Origin: JANPPS01 sp965246925
GTDB lineage: Bacteria > Pseudomonadota > Alphaproteobacteria > Acetobacterales > Acetobacteraceae
Reading direction: 5' to 3'
DNA: 64,000 bases
Assembly (NCBI GenBank): GCA_965246925.1
Contig: OZ251994.1
Span: 62,001-126,000, forward strand
Positions 16,794-26,002 of the stretch are shown here, piece after piece. The notes under the pieces are model-generated. The model searched no databases, was not told the DNA's origin, and saw only the letters and a program-made list of their open reading frames with translations. Positions within the stretch are counted from its first letter, which is position 1, and each line of letters begins with the position of its first letter. Position numbers and translations under genes: made by a program.

Positions 16794-17527
16794 TATGAAG
16801 TCGCCTTACACCGCTCAAGTTCCACATCCATTTTTTTATCACCTCGGGCTTTTGCATTCGCGGCCTCCTGTTCCAGAGCCGAAGCTCGCGTTTTATCGCC
16901 ACCGCCCTTTGTATTCCATTGCGCACCTATGGATTGGTTTTCAGACGCCCCACCGGGGATAGGACTTACCTTACCAGAACCGCCGGCGGCAAGGTCTGGT
17001 GTATGTAGAATTTGTTTGTCCTTCATGTAGGAAGCTGCATCCTGCGCGGCGTCGACTTCTGCTTGAGCAACTGGTCTGGTCTGTGAATACTCACGCTGTA
17101 GCTGCCGTCTCTTGAGTGCTTCTGCCGACGCCCTTTCTTGAGCTCGTATGGCTGCATCATCAGCCGGTCTCACAATGCGGCCGAAGTCATCCCGGTTCTT
17201 CGCCAAATTGTCCAGCAGCTCATCCGGCGACATGTTATTGATCGCGTCCTGCTGCTCTTTCAATTGCCGATCCATCTCGGCATCGGTGCCCTTTTTAGGC
17301 GTACTGAAACACGGAATGGCCTCCTTGGGGCAGGTCGCACAGCCCTTCACCGCCGCTCTCGATTGCAGCGCGATGTTCGCCACCTGCACAACCAGCTTCA
17401 AATCTTCCGCCGCCCGCGCCGCTGCTTGCGCCGCCCTCGCCAGGCGATAGATTCTCCAAGCCGCATAGGCAGCTTCGCCGAGTTCAATCGCCTCGATCCC
17501 GGCCGGTATCAAGATGAGAGGCGGCAT
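16793..17527 (-). CDS. Tde-type DNase effector (Ntox15), stand-alone form
   Basis: The 244-residue protein starts with a hydrophobic Ala-rich helix (residues 1-60) and a CATCPKEAIPCF cysteine cluster. The Ntox15 pattern follows: QLKEQQDAINNMSPDELL, then ILHTPDLAAGGSG with the HxxD catalytic motif (H-T-P-D), and ENQSIGAQWN. It lacks a PAAR-like domain and follows a DUF4123 adaptor with overlapping stop and start (TAATG). Gene order vgrG-tap(DUF4123)-tde-tdi matches the Agrobacterium Tde1 locus, where Tde is a T6SS DNase loaded by the Tap adaptor. The catalytic motif looks intact. Confidence 0.85.
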   Translation of the reverse strand: MPPLILIPAGIEAIELGEAAYAAWRIYRLARAAQAAARAAEDLKLVVQVANIALQSRAAVKGCATCPKEAIPCFSTPKKGTDAEMDRQLKEQQDAINNMSPDELLDNLAKNRDDFGRIVRPADDAAIRAQERASAEALKRRQLQREYSQTRPVAQAEVDAAQDAASYMKDKQILHTPDLAAGGSGKVSPIPGGASENQSIGAQWNTKGGGDKTRASALEQEAANAKARGDKKMDVELERCKATS

Positions 17528-18507
17528 TACAGACCCCCTTCATAGAACGCATCCGCCTCAGCCAGCTTGGTCATCTCTTCGAACAGCCGGTCCAAATTCG
17601 TGTCCGGCACCCCGCCCCCCTGCATGATGTAGCCCAGCACCGTGCCGTCACGCCCAAATGCGCCGCCGGTGGTCAACGCCATATAGGCCCATCGACCATG
17701 CGCCCGCTCGCTCACCAGCCCGGCCAGCCGCCCCTCATCCTCACACTCCTGCACGAACCGAAGCACCTGGGCGCGGGTCAAGCCAGTGGTTTCCTCAGGC
17801 GCAACCTCACACAAGAAGTATCCAATCCGATGGTGTGACCGGTCCCGCATGACGGCATCGAGCTTCACCACCTGCTCTCCGGACAACGCCAGCCGCCCGC
17901 GCGGGGCCGGCGGCCAGTCGGGCAGGTTGACGACGCGGGCCACGCCTACACCGCCCATGCTGAGAGGATCGACAAACAGCAGCTCCGCCGCAGGACCCAG
18001 CACCCTCGCGAACTGCCCGGCATCCAACACCCGAAGCATGCTGCTAATCGCCCGAGGGTCCCAATAGCGGAACGTCACCACCTCCGTGCCAGAGCGCGCA
18101 TCGCGGGCGTCTGGGTTGGGCGGCGATGCCATATCGACCTGGGCCAGGGTGCGCAAATGCCGCCACAGCGCGGCCTCTCCGGCGGGACAGCCCCAGAAGA
18201 CTGCGGCAGGTTTCGCGTCCAACATTTCCAGTACCGCATTGGACGCATCCGGCCGCTGATCGAGCGCTACCAGCCACGGACCCGCTGCCTCCACATCCTC
18301 CCCGGCACCCAACAACAGGGACCGCCCCCGCAGCCCGGCTGTCGCCAAGGCGCTCGGAAAGTCGTCCCACTGCGCCCCATCCACGACCGCAAACGCGGGC
18401 TGGGGCAGACGCGGCACTCCATCGGCCAGCCGGGCCATGTCCGAGACCGCCGGCTTCGGCTCGTCCCCGGGGAGGGGCGCGACCTGGTCGCCTATCGCCG
18501 GGCTCAC
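17527..18507 (-). CDS. DUF4123 (Tap-type) adaptor for the Tde effector
   Basis: The DUF4123 domain is recognisable (AFAVVDGAQWDDFPSALA, AGPWLVALDQRPD, AAVFWGCPAGEAALWRHLR, VTFRYWDPRAISSML). DUF4123 proteins bind an effector and load it onto a VgrG. I chose GTG at 18507, which overlaps the vgrG stop by 4 bp (GTGA); an ATG at 18438 would shorten the N-terminus to 14 residues before the domain. The frame is open to 18552 inside vgrG. It is homologous, at moderate identity, to 27412-28335. Confidence 0.85.
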   Translation of the reverse strand: MSPAIGDQVAPLPGDEPKPAVSDMARLADGVPRLPQPAFAVVDGAQWDDFPSALATAGLRGRSLLLGAGEDVEAAGPWLVALDQRPDASNAVLEMLDAKPAAVFWGCPAGEAALWRHLRTLAQVDMASPPNPDARDARSGTEVVTFRYWDPRAISSMLRVLDAGQFARVLGPAAELLFVDPLSMGGVGVARVVNLPDWPPAPRGRLALSGEQVVKLDAVMRDRSHHRIGYFLCEVAPEETTGLTRAQVLRFVQECEDEGRLAGLVSERAHGRWAYMALTTGGAFGRDGTVLGYIMQGGGVPDTNLDRLFEEMTKLAEADAFYEGGL

Positions 18508-20183
18508 CCCCGCACCAACGGGGCACCCAAATCCGCCATCCGTTTCAGGCAAGGGGCCGAGGGCGCCATCGCCGTGCCCGGAACGAGGGCCGGAATGTAG
18601 AGCACCGGGCCGGGTCCGACCGTCAGCTGCGCGGCACCCCCCTTTACGATCGCGGATATCTTGCCTTCCAGCACGGCCAGCCCAGCAGAATCCAGCTCGA
18701 GCCGCGCATCACCCGCTTTCAGGACAATGCGTTGCCCGGCGGTGATCTCCAACGCTTCGCCTGCGTCGATGATAACAGTCTTGGCCGCACTGATGTCAAT
18801 CGCCTGTCCGACAGAAAGCTGATACGTCTGGCCAGCCTTGATTGAGTAGCTCTGACCAACGTTGACGACTTTCGAGACACCCACCTGCTCAGCACTCGCC
18901 ACCCCCACTGTGTCCGACTTTAACGATCCCACCACCGTGTTCAGCACGCCGGACAGGCCGAACAGCCCGGCCACCGCCGCCCCCACGCCGCCGCCCGCGC
19001 CGGTCAAGGCCAACCCCGCATCCGCCTTCGGGCTCGACCCGGCCACCACGCCCTGCCGCAAGCCCAGCGCGTCCCCGCCGAGAAAGCCCAGCGCCATCTG
19101 CGCGATCCCGCCCGCGAAGTCGCCGCCGCCTGCGCCGCTCAGCAGGGCGGCGGTTTGCGGGGCTAGCGCGGCGGCTTGCGCTGCAATGCCGGACGCCATC
19201 GGGCCCACACCCCCCACGGTCACGTTCATCGACCCGCCGACCTCATGCTTCTGGTTGCCCGCAACCTCCACGCTGCGGCTGCCGCCCACGGATTGTACCT
19301 GGTGCGCGTCCACCCGTTCCGTCTGGTTGTTGCCCACCTTAATCGTGTGGTCGTGTTGCGCGTGCATGTGCATGCGTTCGGCGCCGGGCTGGTCTTCCAT
19401 CGTGAATTCGTTGAAGCCGGTGCCCTTATACGTGTTGCTCCGCATCACCATCCGCGTCTTCTGCGCCGGCAAGCTGTAGGGCACGCGTTGCTGCGGGTTC
19501 GGCACCAGGCCCGCCACCACCGGGCGGTCCGGGTCGCCGTCCAAATAGGTCACCATCGCCTCCATGCCGATCCTGGGGATCACCTGCGCGCCCCAGCCGC
19601 CGCCGCCCCAGGACTGGATCACGCGGACCCAGCACGTGTCCGTCCCGTCCTTCTTCGCCCGGCGGTCCCAGGGGAACCACAGCTTGACCCGCCCATACTC
19701 GTCCGTGTGGATCTCCTCGCCCTCCGGGCCCGCCACGATGCCGATCTGCGTGCCGTCCAGCCGCGGGCGGTGCGTGTCGCGGTGCGGCGTCGCCGGCAGG
19801 CGGGACGCCAGCGCCGTGAAGCTCATGGTATAGTCGGGCGAGGTGTCGTCCGGCTCGAAGCTATGATCCGCCATCGTGTGCACGATGCTCAGCGCCACGT
19901 GCTCCTCATAGTGCGGGCCGCTCTTGCGCACGTCATACGGCTTGAACTTTTGCCCGGGCGCCAGCGTCTTCGTGTCACTCTCGCCCTCGATCCGCTCGTG
20001 ATCCACCTCCGTCGCCGGTTTGCGCAGCTTCGACGCCCGCGCCGCCTCGGTCACATCGCCGATGCGGGACGGGTATTCATACAGCTCCTACTTCCCGTTG
20101 CCGGGCAGCTTCACCAGCGAGTCCGTCCGCCCCCGCGGCACCGTGCCCGGCGTCTCGAAGTTCCAGTCGCCGCCCGCCCGCAT
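18504..20183 (-). pseudogene. vgrG: 5'-truncated vgrG (delta-N copy 2) with a nonsense codon, DUF4123-type tail
   Basis: Like the other delta-N copies it begins at the codon equivalent to VgrG residue 229 (ATG 20183, MRAGGDWNFETPG). A TAG at 20088-20090 replaces the Tyr codon of GKYELYEY, so only an internal restart (GTG 20054) would give a long product. The gp5-like region and needle repeats follow. The C-terminal tail ends VLYIPALVPGTA and APLVRG, the type also found before the other DUF4123 gene. It is not expected to form a spike. Confidence 0.8.
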
Positions 20184-20297
20184 GCCCGGGCCGAGCGGGT
20201 CTGGCCGGGTTGTCAGCGATGGGTCCGGACCCTCGCGCCGGAAGCCGTCCTGCCGCAGGCGCGCGGCGGGTTCTGCTGTCTAGCGGGTCTATTCTCG

Positions 20298-20759
20298 TTA
20301 TGGAAACGGCAGTTCACTGCCCAGTGCTGCCAGCAAGACGGATGTGAGGCCTCGGCCGCCGGGCTGAAAGGTGAGTTCGACCACGCGGGCTTCGTCGAGG
20401 AAATAGGACACGCGGGTGTCGGGGCCAGTGTGATTAGTGGAGAGCTTGGTTTGAGCCGTGGCGAAGGTTTCCGCGAACTCATCCAGTCTATAGGGCAGCG
20501 CGGCTTGCGGCGGAGTGAGCCGCGCCCGCTCGAGCACCAGGGCGTCGGCCCAGCCGGGCACCCCCGTCTTTTCCCGGCGATACAGCACGAGTTCGAGCCC
20601 GGCACGATCGTGCGTAAGGGTGACGCGGGTGCGGGGCGCGGCCAGCCCGTCCGGCACGGGGAGGCCGAGCTGGTCGAGCAGAGCGAGCAACCAGGGGCCG
20701 ATGCCGTAGCGGTTGTTGCGAACGGCGATCTCGGCGGCGAGGGCGCGGTCGACAATCAT
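20298..20759 (-). CDS. conserved ~150-residue partner of the AHH toxin/propeller pair, copy 2
   Basis: This 153-residue protein differs from the copies at 11178 and 30134 at only a few positions (AVRNNRYGIG for AVRINRYGIG; TFQPGGRGL for TFVPGGSGL). It is 14 bp behind the propeller gene and about 115 bp before a delta-N vgrG, exactly as in the other copies. Its toxin has been lost apart from a tail (21815-21916), yet the gene is intact, which fits retention for immunity. Molecular function is unknown. Confidence 0.7.
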   Translation of the reverse strand: MIVDRALAAEIAVRNNRYGIGPWLLALLDQLGLPVPDGLAAPRTRVTLTHDRAGLELVLYRREKTGVPGWADALVLERARLTPPQAALPYRLDEFAETFATAQTKLSTNHTGPDTRVSYFLDEARVVELTFQPGGRGLTSVLLAALGSELPFP

Positions 20760-20773
20760 GATACCTCAGGCAT

Positions 20774-21814
20774 TCATCGCACCGGTGGGTTGCCGGGATA
20801 GTCGATGCGGGTCCAGATCTTGCCATCGAAGCAGAGGATGTCCCGGAACCCCAAGGTCCAGAGCACGCCATCGGCCGACGTTACGGTATGGATGTCATCG
20901 ATGTCAGGCGTAAGCCCGGTGGTCACCCGGTCGAGCCGGCCGTTATGGTAGGTGAACAGCCCGGTGGGCCCGCCAAACCCGCCATTGGCGGTAATCCAAA
21001 GCTTGCCCTGGAACAGCGTCATGGAGTTGAACGAGAGGTCCCCGCCGGGTGAGAGGTCCTGGAAGCCGTCTTTATGATTGCCGCAGAGCAGCGTGCCCTT
21101 GCTGCCGCAAATCCAGATGCGCTTTTCATCTTCGACGACAATTTCGAACAGGTTGTTCTTGGGAATCCCCTCGGTTATCCAATGCGACCGCTCGCCATTC
21201 CAGAGCAGGAGCCCGCCATCGTAGCCGGTGACGTAGATTTCGTATTCGTGGGGGCCGTTAATGTGACCAAAGGTTTTTATTCGGTCTTGGCCCATCCAGG
21301 GGGAGAGATCAACAGCCAGTAATTTGTCGATATCATCCATGGCAGCGTCAAGCGCTTCGCGCATACCCCTATAATCGGGGAGAAGCGAAGGGTCCAGTAG
21401 CTCCCAATTACCACCGAACTTCTCGTAAAGTTGCCCATTCGCCCCACATGCGTAGAGGCCATTGTTGATTTGGACTAAGTTCAGAATGTCAGCCCGCACC
21501 ATCGTTTCGGGATAAAGTCTCTCTACCCGCCCCTCCAGGCTATCTTTAAAGAAGATTGCACCTTGAATGCAGGTTGCGGCCAACGTCTCTGATCGGCTTC
21601 CGATTTCGACGACCGGCCTCAAACCCATTGTATAGAATGGTAAATCGTGCAACAACCATCGCTGGTTTGAAAGCACAAATTGGCAGAGCCTAGTCCGGGG
21701 ATAAAACGGATCCTCGTTATTTAGGTCATCGGTGAATGCCGCAGATGCGTAGAGTGTCGGTCCATGCCCTGCATAAGCTTCTTTGAAATTAATGGTATTA
21801 GACGAATCCGGCAT
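20774..21814 (-). CDS. beta-propeller-like putative immunity protein, copy 2
   Basis: The 346-residue relative shares the C-terminal blades with the copies at 11654 and 30610 (KRIWICGSKGTLLCGN, GKLWITANGGFGGPTGLF), with a few substitutions. Its N-terminal half is closest to that of 11654 (YPRTRLCQFVLSNQRWLLHD) but has its own insert (DKLLAVDLSPWMGQD). The ATG at 21814 directly follows the TAA of a toxin remnant. It is an orphan whose toxin was replaced by an Rhs fragment. Confidence 0.65.
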   Translation of the reverse strand: MPDSSNTINFKEAYAGHGPTLYASAAFTDDLNNEDPFYPRTRLCQFVLSNQRWLLHDLPFYTMGLRPVVEIGSRSETLAATCIQGAIFFKDSLEGRVERLYPETMVRADILNLVQINNGLYACGANGQLYEKFGGNWELLDPSLLPDYRGMREALDAAMDDIDKLLAVDLSPWMGQDRIKTFGHINGPHEYEIYVTGYDGGLLLWNGERSHWITEGIPKNNLFEIVVEDEKRIWICGSKGTLLCGNHKDGFQDLSPGGDLSFNSMTLFQGKLWITANGGFGGPTGLFTYHNGRLDRVTTGLTPDIDDIHTVTSADGVLWTLGFRDILCFDGKIWTRIDYPGNPPVR

Positions 21815-21916
21815 TTAGGGCCTCGAGATGAAAGTTTGCCAGTTATCCTGCGTGGCGCCAAGCGGCAGCACAACTGCAGCGTCTTTGGTCGGCAAGTTTT
21901 GCGTTGTACGTCCTAA
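21815..21916 (-). pseudogene. C-terminal scrap of an AHH nuclease effector
   Basis: In the correct frame the last ~33 codons read GRTTQNLPTKDAAVVLPLG and ATQDNWQTFISRP before TAA. This closely matches the C-terminus of the effector at 12674-14251 (GRTTQNLPTGDAGVVLRRG, ATQDNWQTFVRRP). At 21916 it is joined to Rhs sequence in a different frame, with a shared AAG(GG) at the joint. Confidence 0.85.
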
Positions 21917-22723
21917 AGGGATCATGCACATACCCATGCGTTCGCAGACCGCCCGAGAGCCCGATCGGGTCCGGGCTCAGATACTGCCCGCTGTCCGGAT
22001 CGTAATACTGGTTCAGGTTGTAGTGCAGACCGCTCTCGTCGTCCGCCCATTGATTGAAGAAGCGTAGCCCGCACTCCGCCTCCGCCGGGCCGGAGGTCGG
22101 GTCGATGGCGGAGGCGAATGCGCCCGGACGCCCCGCTGGCAGGCGTTGCGTCGTGGCGCGGCCCACAGCTCGTGCTCGGCTTGCCACAAGCAGCGGCCCT
22201 CGGCAGAGAACACCTCCTTTGCCAGCGGCTCGAACCCGGCGCCGTAGTGCCAGCGCTCCGCCACCTCACCCCCAGGGCCGGAGTGCCGAGCCTCCGACAG
22301 GCGCGGGCCCTCCCACACATACGCCACCGCCGCCGCCTGACCCGGCGTCACGCACCGCTTGCCCACCCGCCGGCCGAACGCGTCGTAGGTGTAGCGCCAG
22401 ACTGCCTCACCGGGCGTGCGCAGCTCCACCAGCCGGTCGAACCCGTCCCAGGCATACGACGTCGTCTGCGGCCGGAACCCGGCGCGCGCGACCGTGCGGG
22501 AGACCATGCGCCCCCTGACATCATACACGTACGTGTTGCCGCCGGCCCGGACCACGCAGTCCGCATGATAGTCATGCAGCCCGGCCCCGCTCGCGGCCAG
22601 GTTCATCAGCGCGTCATACAAATACGGCTCATCCGCCAGCCGCGACCGGCCCATCGGTGGACGCGTCACCTGGCCCACCTGATCGCGGGCGTCGTATTGA
22701 TGCTGCACCTGACCCCGGGCGCT
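21917..22723 (-). pseudogene. Rhs/YD-repeat fragment (core C-terminal part)
   Basis: The fragment is nearly identical to the corresponding part of the Rhs gene at 324-2729 (YDARDQVGQVTRPPM through SPDPIGLSGGLRTHGYVHDP). It begins abruptly at 22723, where the 22724-22844 repeat starts. It also lost 28 codons (84 bp) at about 22215 including the conserved TDHLGTP motif, and has a one-base loss in a C run near 22158 that shifts the frame. At 21917 it joins an AHH toxin tail out of frame. It is not functional. Confidence 0.85.
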
Positions 22724-22844
22724 GCAACAACGACGTATCGACCATGATCATCAGTCCGGTCTGTTTACACGTAGACGCTTCGTCGGAAAGTCGCCCATGG
22801 GCGGCTTCCAGTGATGGAAGGGCAACCATCCTTTAAAGCAGGAC
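22724..22844. repeat. ~120-bp repeat upstream of Rhs, copy 2
   Basis: It matches 2755-2873 with scattered differences. Here it joins Rhs at a codon about 1.1 kb further into the gene than in copy 1, so copy 2 has lost the 5' part of Rhs. The adjoining 22845-22893 lies between the repeat and the stop of the 151-residue gene and shows nothing recognisable. Confidence 0.7.
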
Positions 22845-22893
22845 CGTGAAGCCAGACAGGCAGGAGGCTCGCGGAGTGCGGCTTTCAGCTTAC

Positions 22894-23349
22894 CTAACCG
22901 AGCCGGGCGGCCAGCACCTGGTGTACTCCGGTCATGTTGGTTCGAAACGTGATCTCCATCACGGTCGCGTCGAACATGAAATACGACACGCGGCGGTCTC
23001 CCTGTGTCACAGCATCCGGATCTCCCTTAACCCTGTCGCGGCCCAGCTTCAGGCTAGCGCTATCCGGCGTCTCGGATGCGGCGTCTAGCCCAAACGGCAG
23101 GTCAGCCCCGGCGGCAAAGATGACCTGTTCCAGGACGATATCATCCCACGGATGGTGCTTGGGCTCGAACGGCACCGGCATCGTTTGAAACGCCATGTGC
23201 CGGGTTGACGACACCAGGGTCACGCCCGCCTGCGCCACTGGTGGCCGAAACGGATCGGTAATACCGGCCCACCGAAACAAAGCCTCAAGATACTCGCCCT
23301 TACCGGGCCGCTTGATGCTCCAGACTATGGTGTCGGCGTGCTCAGCCAT
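22894..23349 (-). CDS. divergent ~150-residue partner of the AHH toxin/propeller pair
   Basis: The 151-residue protein has the same order of features as the 153-residue family (FRWAGITDPFRPP; AGVTLVSSTRH; DLPFGLD; RVSYFMFDATVMEITF; VLAARLG) but low identity. It starts 6 bp after the stop of a propeller gene that follows an AHH effector. This conserved gene order at low sequence identity is good evidence that the three-gene unit is functional and old. No family name is known to me. Confidence 0.7.
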   Translation of the reverse strand: MAEHADTIVWSIKRPGKGEYLEALFRWAGITDPFRPPVAQAGVTLVSSTRHMAFQTMPVPFEPKHHPWDDIVLEQVIFAAGADLPFGLDAASETPDSASLKLGRDRVKGDPDAVTQGDRRVSYFMFDATVMEITFRTNMTGVHQVLAARLG

Positions 23350-23355
23350 GGGCGC

Positions 23356-24417
23356 TCACCGTTCCGCGGTCTTGCTTGGTGGAAGACCGATACGGGTCCA
23401 CGTTGTTCCATCGAACCGGACGATGTCGTCCCCGCCCACCACCCACAGAACGCCGTCCACCGCGTGCACCCTGCTCACGTTGGTGATCTCAGGCTTGAGA
23501 TTCGTGGTGACGAGTTCAATCGTCTTGAGGTCGGTGAAGGCAAGCCCTTGTGGTGACGCCCCGCTGGCGAGGTAGATGCCGCCCTGGTAGGCGGCCATGC
23601 TGAGGAACAGAGCCTCGCCAGTCCGGGCAGGCACCTGCTGAAACCCGTCGATCTCATTACCGGTCATAAGCGTGCCCTTGCGGCCGCAAACGATGACCTG
23701 GTCGTCGTCGATAATGAGGTCAGTCAAGGCTTCGTCGCTGTCTGTCTTCACAGAGCGAAAGGTCGAGCCGTTCCAGAAAAACACGCCTCCTTTTCCGACC
23801 GCGAATATTCGATGTTCCGTCAATCCCGCAAGGCCATAGATGATCGTATTGGGATTGCTCGCGTGAAGGCGTCTGATGTATTCGTCATAAAGCTCGGGGT
23901 ATATGTCAAATAATTCACGTCTACTTCCTATGGGCTGACCGTCTGGCATGATTAATTTGCGGTGGTATTCCGGATCACCGAGTTCATTCAGAAGAGCCGG
24001 GTCCAGTATTGACCAGTCCCCTTTGTTACTACGACGATAAACTTGTCCACCCTCTCCGTAGGTATAAAGACTATCACCTATCTGAGTCATGCCAACAATC
24101 CGTCCCAGACGCTTTCCCCTAACAAGTGGATTTACCTTCTCAACGATCAGTTCCCGGCGGTCTGGATCGTGAGGGAATACGACGTGGCCGTCAGTCGAGA
24201 CAACGCAAAGTGCGCGCTGAACGCTACCGGGAGCGCGATATAGCGCCATCGCTTGGATGGTGTCACTGTAGTCCACAAATAGCCACGTTCCTGCACTGTA
24301 CTGATACAATCGGCTAGGGGCCAGATGTGCTTCTTCTGCATCCTCAAAGCTTGCGACCACGTAGATGACTTCTTTCGATACAGCCATTGATCGGGTCAGT
24401 AGTGGTATTAACCCCAA
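23356..24417 (-). CDS. beta-propeller-like putative immunity protein, divergent copy
   Basis: The 353-residue protein keeps the blade pattern (SLYTYGEGGQVYRRS; HRIFAVGKGGVFFWNG; DDQVIVCGRKGTLMTGN; GGIYLASGASPQGLAF; DGVLWVVGGDDIVRFDG) but is far diverged from the copies at 11654, 20774 and 30610. I chose TTG at 24417 because an AGGAGG sits 7 bp upstream, overlapping the toxin stop; an internal ATG (MAVSKEV) has weaker support. It is the presumed immunity protein for the effector at 24428-26002. Confidence 0.65.
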   Translation of the reverse strand: MGLIPLLTRSMAVSKEVIYVVASFEDAEEAHLAPSRLYQYSAGTWLFVDYSDTIQAMALYRAPGSVQRALCVVSTDGHVVFPHDPDRRELIVEKVNPLVRGKRLGRIVGMTQIGDSLYTYGEGGQVYRRSNKGDWSILDPALLNELGDPEYHRKLIMPDGQPIGSRRELFDIYPELYDEYIRRLHASNPNTIIYGLAGLTEHRIFAVGKGGVFFWNGSTFRSVKTDSDEALTDLIIDDDQVIVCGRKGTLMTGNEIDGFQQVPARTGEALFLSMAAYQGGIYLASGASPQGLAFTDLKTIELVTTNLKPEITNVSRVHAVDGVLWVVGGDDIVRFDGTTWTRIGLPPSKTAER

Positions 24418-24427
24418 GTGTTACCTC

Positions 24428-26002
24428 CTAATGCAAAGTGGCCATATCCCCTCTAGACAAAGGTCCCAAGGCCTGTCCTGTCGTCGGCCAAGTTGTCCGA
24501 AGTAGGAGACGAGACGGGACGTTTCCAAAACTCCGTGCAATGGCAGCGTCAACTTCTTTGCGGCATTCCCACCTTACGCGCAACACACTATCGACAGCTG
24601 CTTCTTTCACGTCTTCGAACGGAGCAGTTCCCAACGGCGTATCAGGGCGCTGCCCCAGTTTTTTGATCGCGCCATCCGCCCCGTGCGCTTCCCAATGTTC
24701 GGTTCCGATATCCTTAGCGTTACCTTCAAGGCAAATGGCAGGTCCAGACCAGAACGTTGGCAAGTTTTCGTTCGGGATCCGTTTTTCACCCCTCATCGAA
24801 TCTGCTCTCGTCCCGTAACGCGTCGTATAATCCGGCACGATGTGGTGCGCCTGCCAGCCTGTCGGGCAGTAGCCCATCATTTCGGAGTAGGGGCCCACCT
24901 TGCACCGCCGTCTCCGCTCCTCCTCCTCACTGATCCGGACGCCGTCGGGCGGCGTAGGCCAGGGCTTTGATTCGCGGTCTGGATCACGCTTTCTCTTCTT
25001 CTCCTCTTCCAGTTTGCGCTCGTTCTCCCGGATGCCCTCAGCCGAAGGCCAGGGCCGCTCGACCAACTCCTTGAACTCCGCCGGAGTCATCTTCCGGAAA
25101 TCGACAATCTCGCCTTTCTTTAATGACAGCAGCTTGTTGGCAAACCGGATATCGCCCTCAGTCCCGACATAAGGCAGCGGTCCGTCGGCCTCCTTGATAG
25201 CGCCGCCTTGCCCCGTTCCGCGCGGCACTTGCTCTTCCAGGATGATCATTAGCTGCCGGGCAACATCGCCCGCCTCACCGGACGCGACCTCCCGTGCCCA
25301 TTCACCGACCACGGCGCCGCTCGCCCATGCGAGGCTGAGCAGTATCGAGGCGCCTACACCCCCGATCGGGGGCCGTATGCCTGTAATGGGCGGCAACGTC
25401 TCGATCGGCGGCGCGAAAGTTGGCGGAGAGTAGGCAAATCCAAGCAACGCGGGCGCGACCGAGTCAGCCACGGTCATGGGCGCTCGGGACGCTTCGCTTC
25501 TGACCGTTGGCGCGCTACCCGGGATAGGGTCGCGGTCAGGCGGGGCTGCGTAGGTCGCCGTGTCGCGGACAAAAACCGCCTCCCCCACCGTGTTGCGATT
25601 GTTCATCCAGAACCGGTCAAGGTGCCGAATAACCGGCGACCCCTCCGCCAGCACCTGCGGTGCATGCCCGATCGGCTCGCAGATGCCGCCATGCGTGCCG
25701 GACTTGACCCCGCCGCCAGTGCCCTGCTCATCGCCATGCACATGTTGCGTGAAACTGCGCAGCACCATTGCCCGCTGGCTCGTGAACCGCACAGTCGGCG
25801 TGTAGCTCTCGTCGTGTCCGGCGTAGTCCACCAAGTTATACGGCAACGGCACCATAACGTTGCCGCGCGGCGTCAGGTTGATGCTTGGGGCCAGGCTCAC
25901 GATCCGTGCCTGGTCGTTGTCGCGCAGACCCTCCTGCGGGGCCGTCGTGGCCCACGGGTCCGGGCGCGGCGGCGTAGGACCGGACGGAGAAAGCTCGCTC
26001 AT
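24428..26002 (-). CDS. T6SS effector: DUF4150 PAAR-like domain with AHH-type HNH nuclease C-terminus
   Basis: The 524-residue product has a DUF4150 PAAR-like domain (VPLPYNLVDYAGHDESY, GSPVIRHLDRFWMNNRNTVG; residues ~45-150) and a possible membrane segment (GASILLSLAWASGAVVG). The toxin domain has QAHHIVPDY (384-392), AICLEGNAKD and TEHWEAHGAD. The first ~335 residues are almost identical to the Tde-type effector at 34003-35547, and identity stops at 24996. This is the classic domain swap of polymorphic toxins. A 40-bp tail of a DUF2169 gene remains upstream, but the adaptor itself is gone. Confidence 0.8.
   Translation of the reverse strand: MSELSPSGPTPPRPDPWATTAPQEGLRDNDQARIVSLAPSINLTPRGNVMVPLPYNLVDYAGHDESYTPTVRFTSQRAMVLRSFTQHVHGDEQGTGGGVKSGTHGGICEPIGHAPQVLAEGSPVIRHLDRFWMNNRNTVGEAVFVRDTATYAAPPDRDPIPGSAPTVRSEASRAPMTVADSVAPALLGFAYSPPTFAPPIETLPPITGIRPPIGGVGASILLSLAWASGAVVGEWAREVASGEAGDVARQLMIILEEQVPRGTGQGGAIKEADGPLPYVGTEGDIRFANKLLSLKKGEIVDFRKMTPAEFKELVERPWPSAEGIRENERKLEEEKKRKRDPDRESKPWPTPPDGVRISEEEERRRRCKVGPYSEMMGYCPTGWQAHHIVPDYTTRYGTRADSMRGEKRIPNENLPTFWSGPAICLEGNAKDIGTEHWEAHGADGAIKKLGQRPDTPLGTAPFEDVKEAAVDSVLRVRWECRKEVDAAIARSFGNVPSRLLLRTTWPTTGQALGPLSRGDMATLH

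Noticed and set aside
19176..20801. 541-codon plus-strand frame opposite vgrG and the 153-residue gene
   Set aside because: It is a shadow frame spanning several real minus-strand genes, with low-complexity His/Arg-rich composition.
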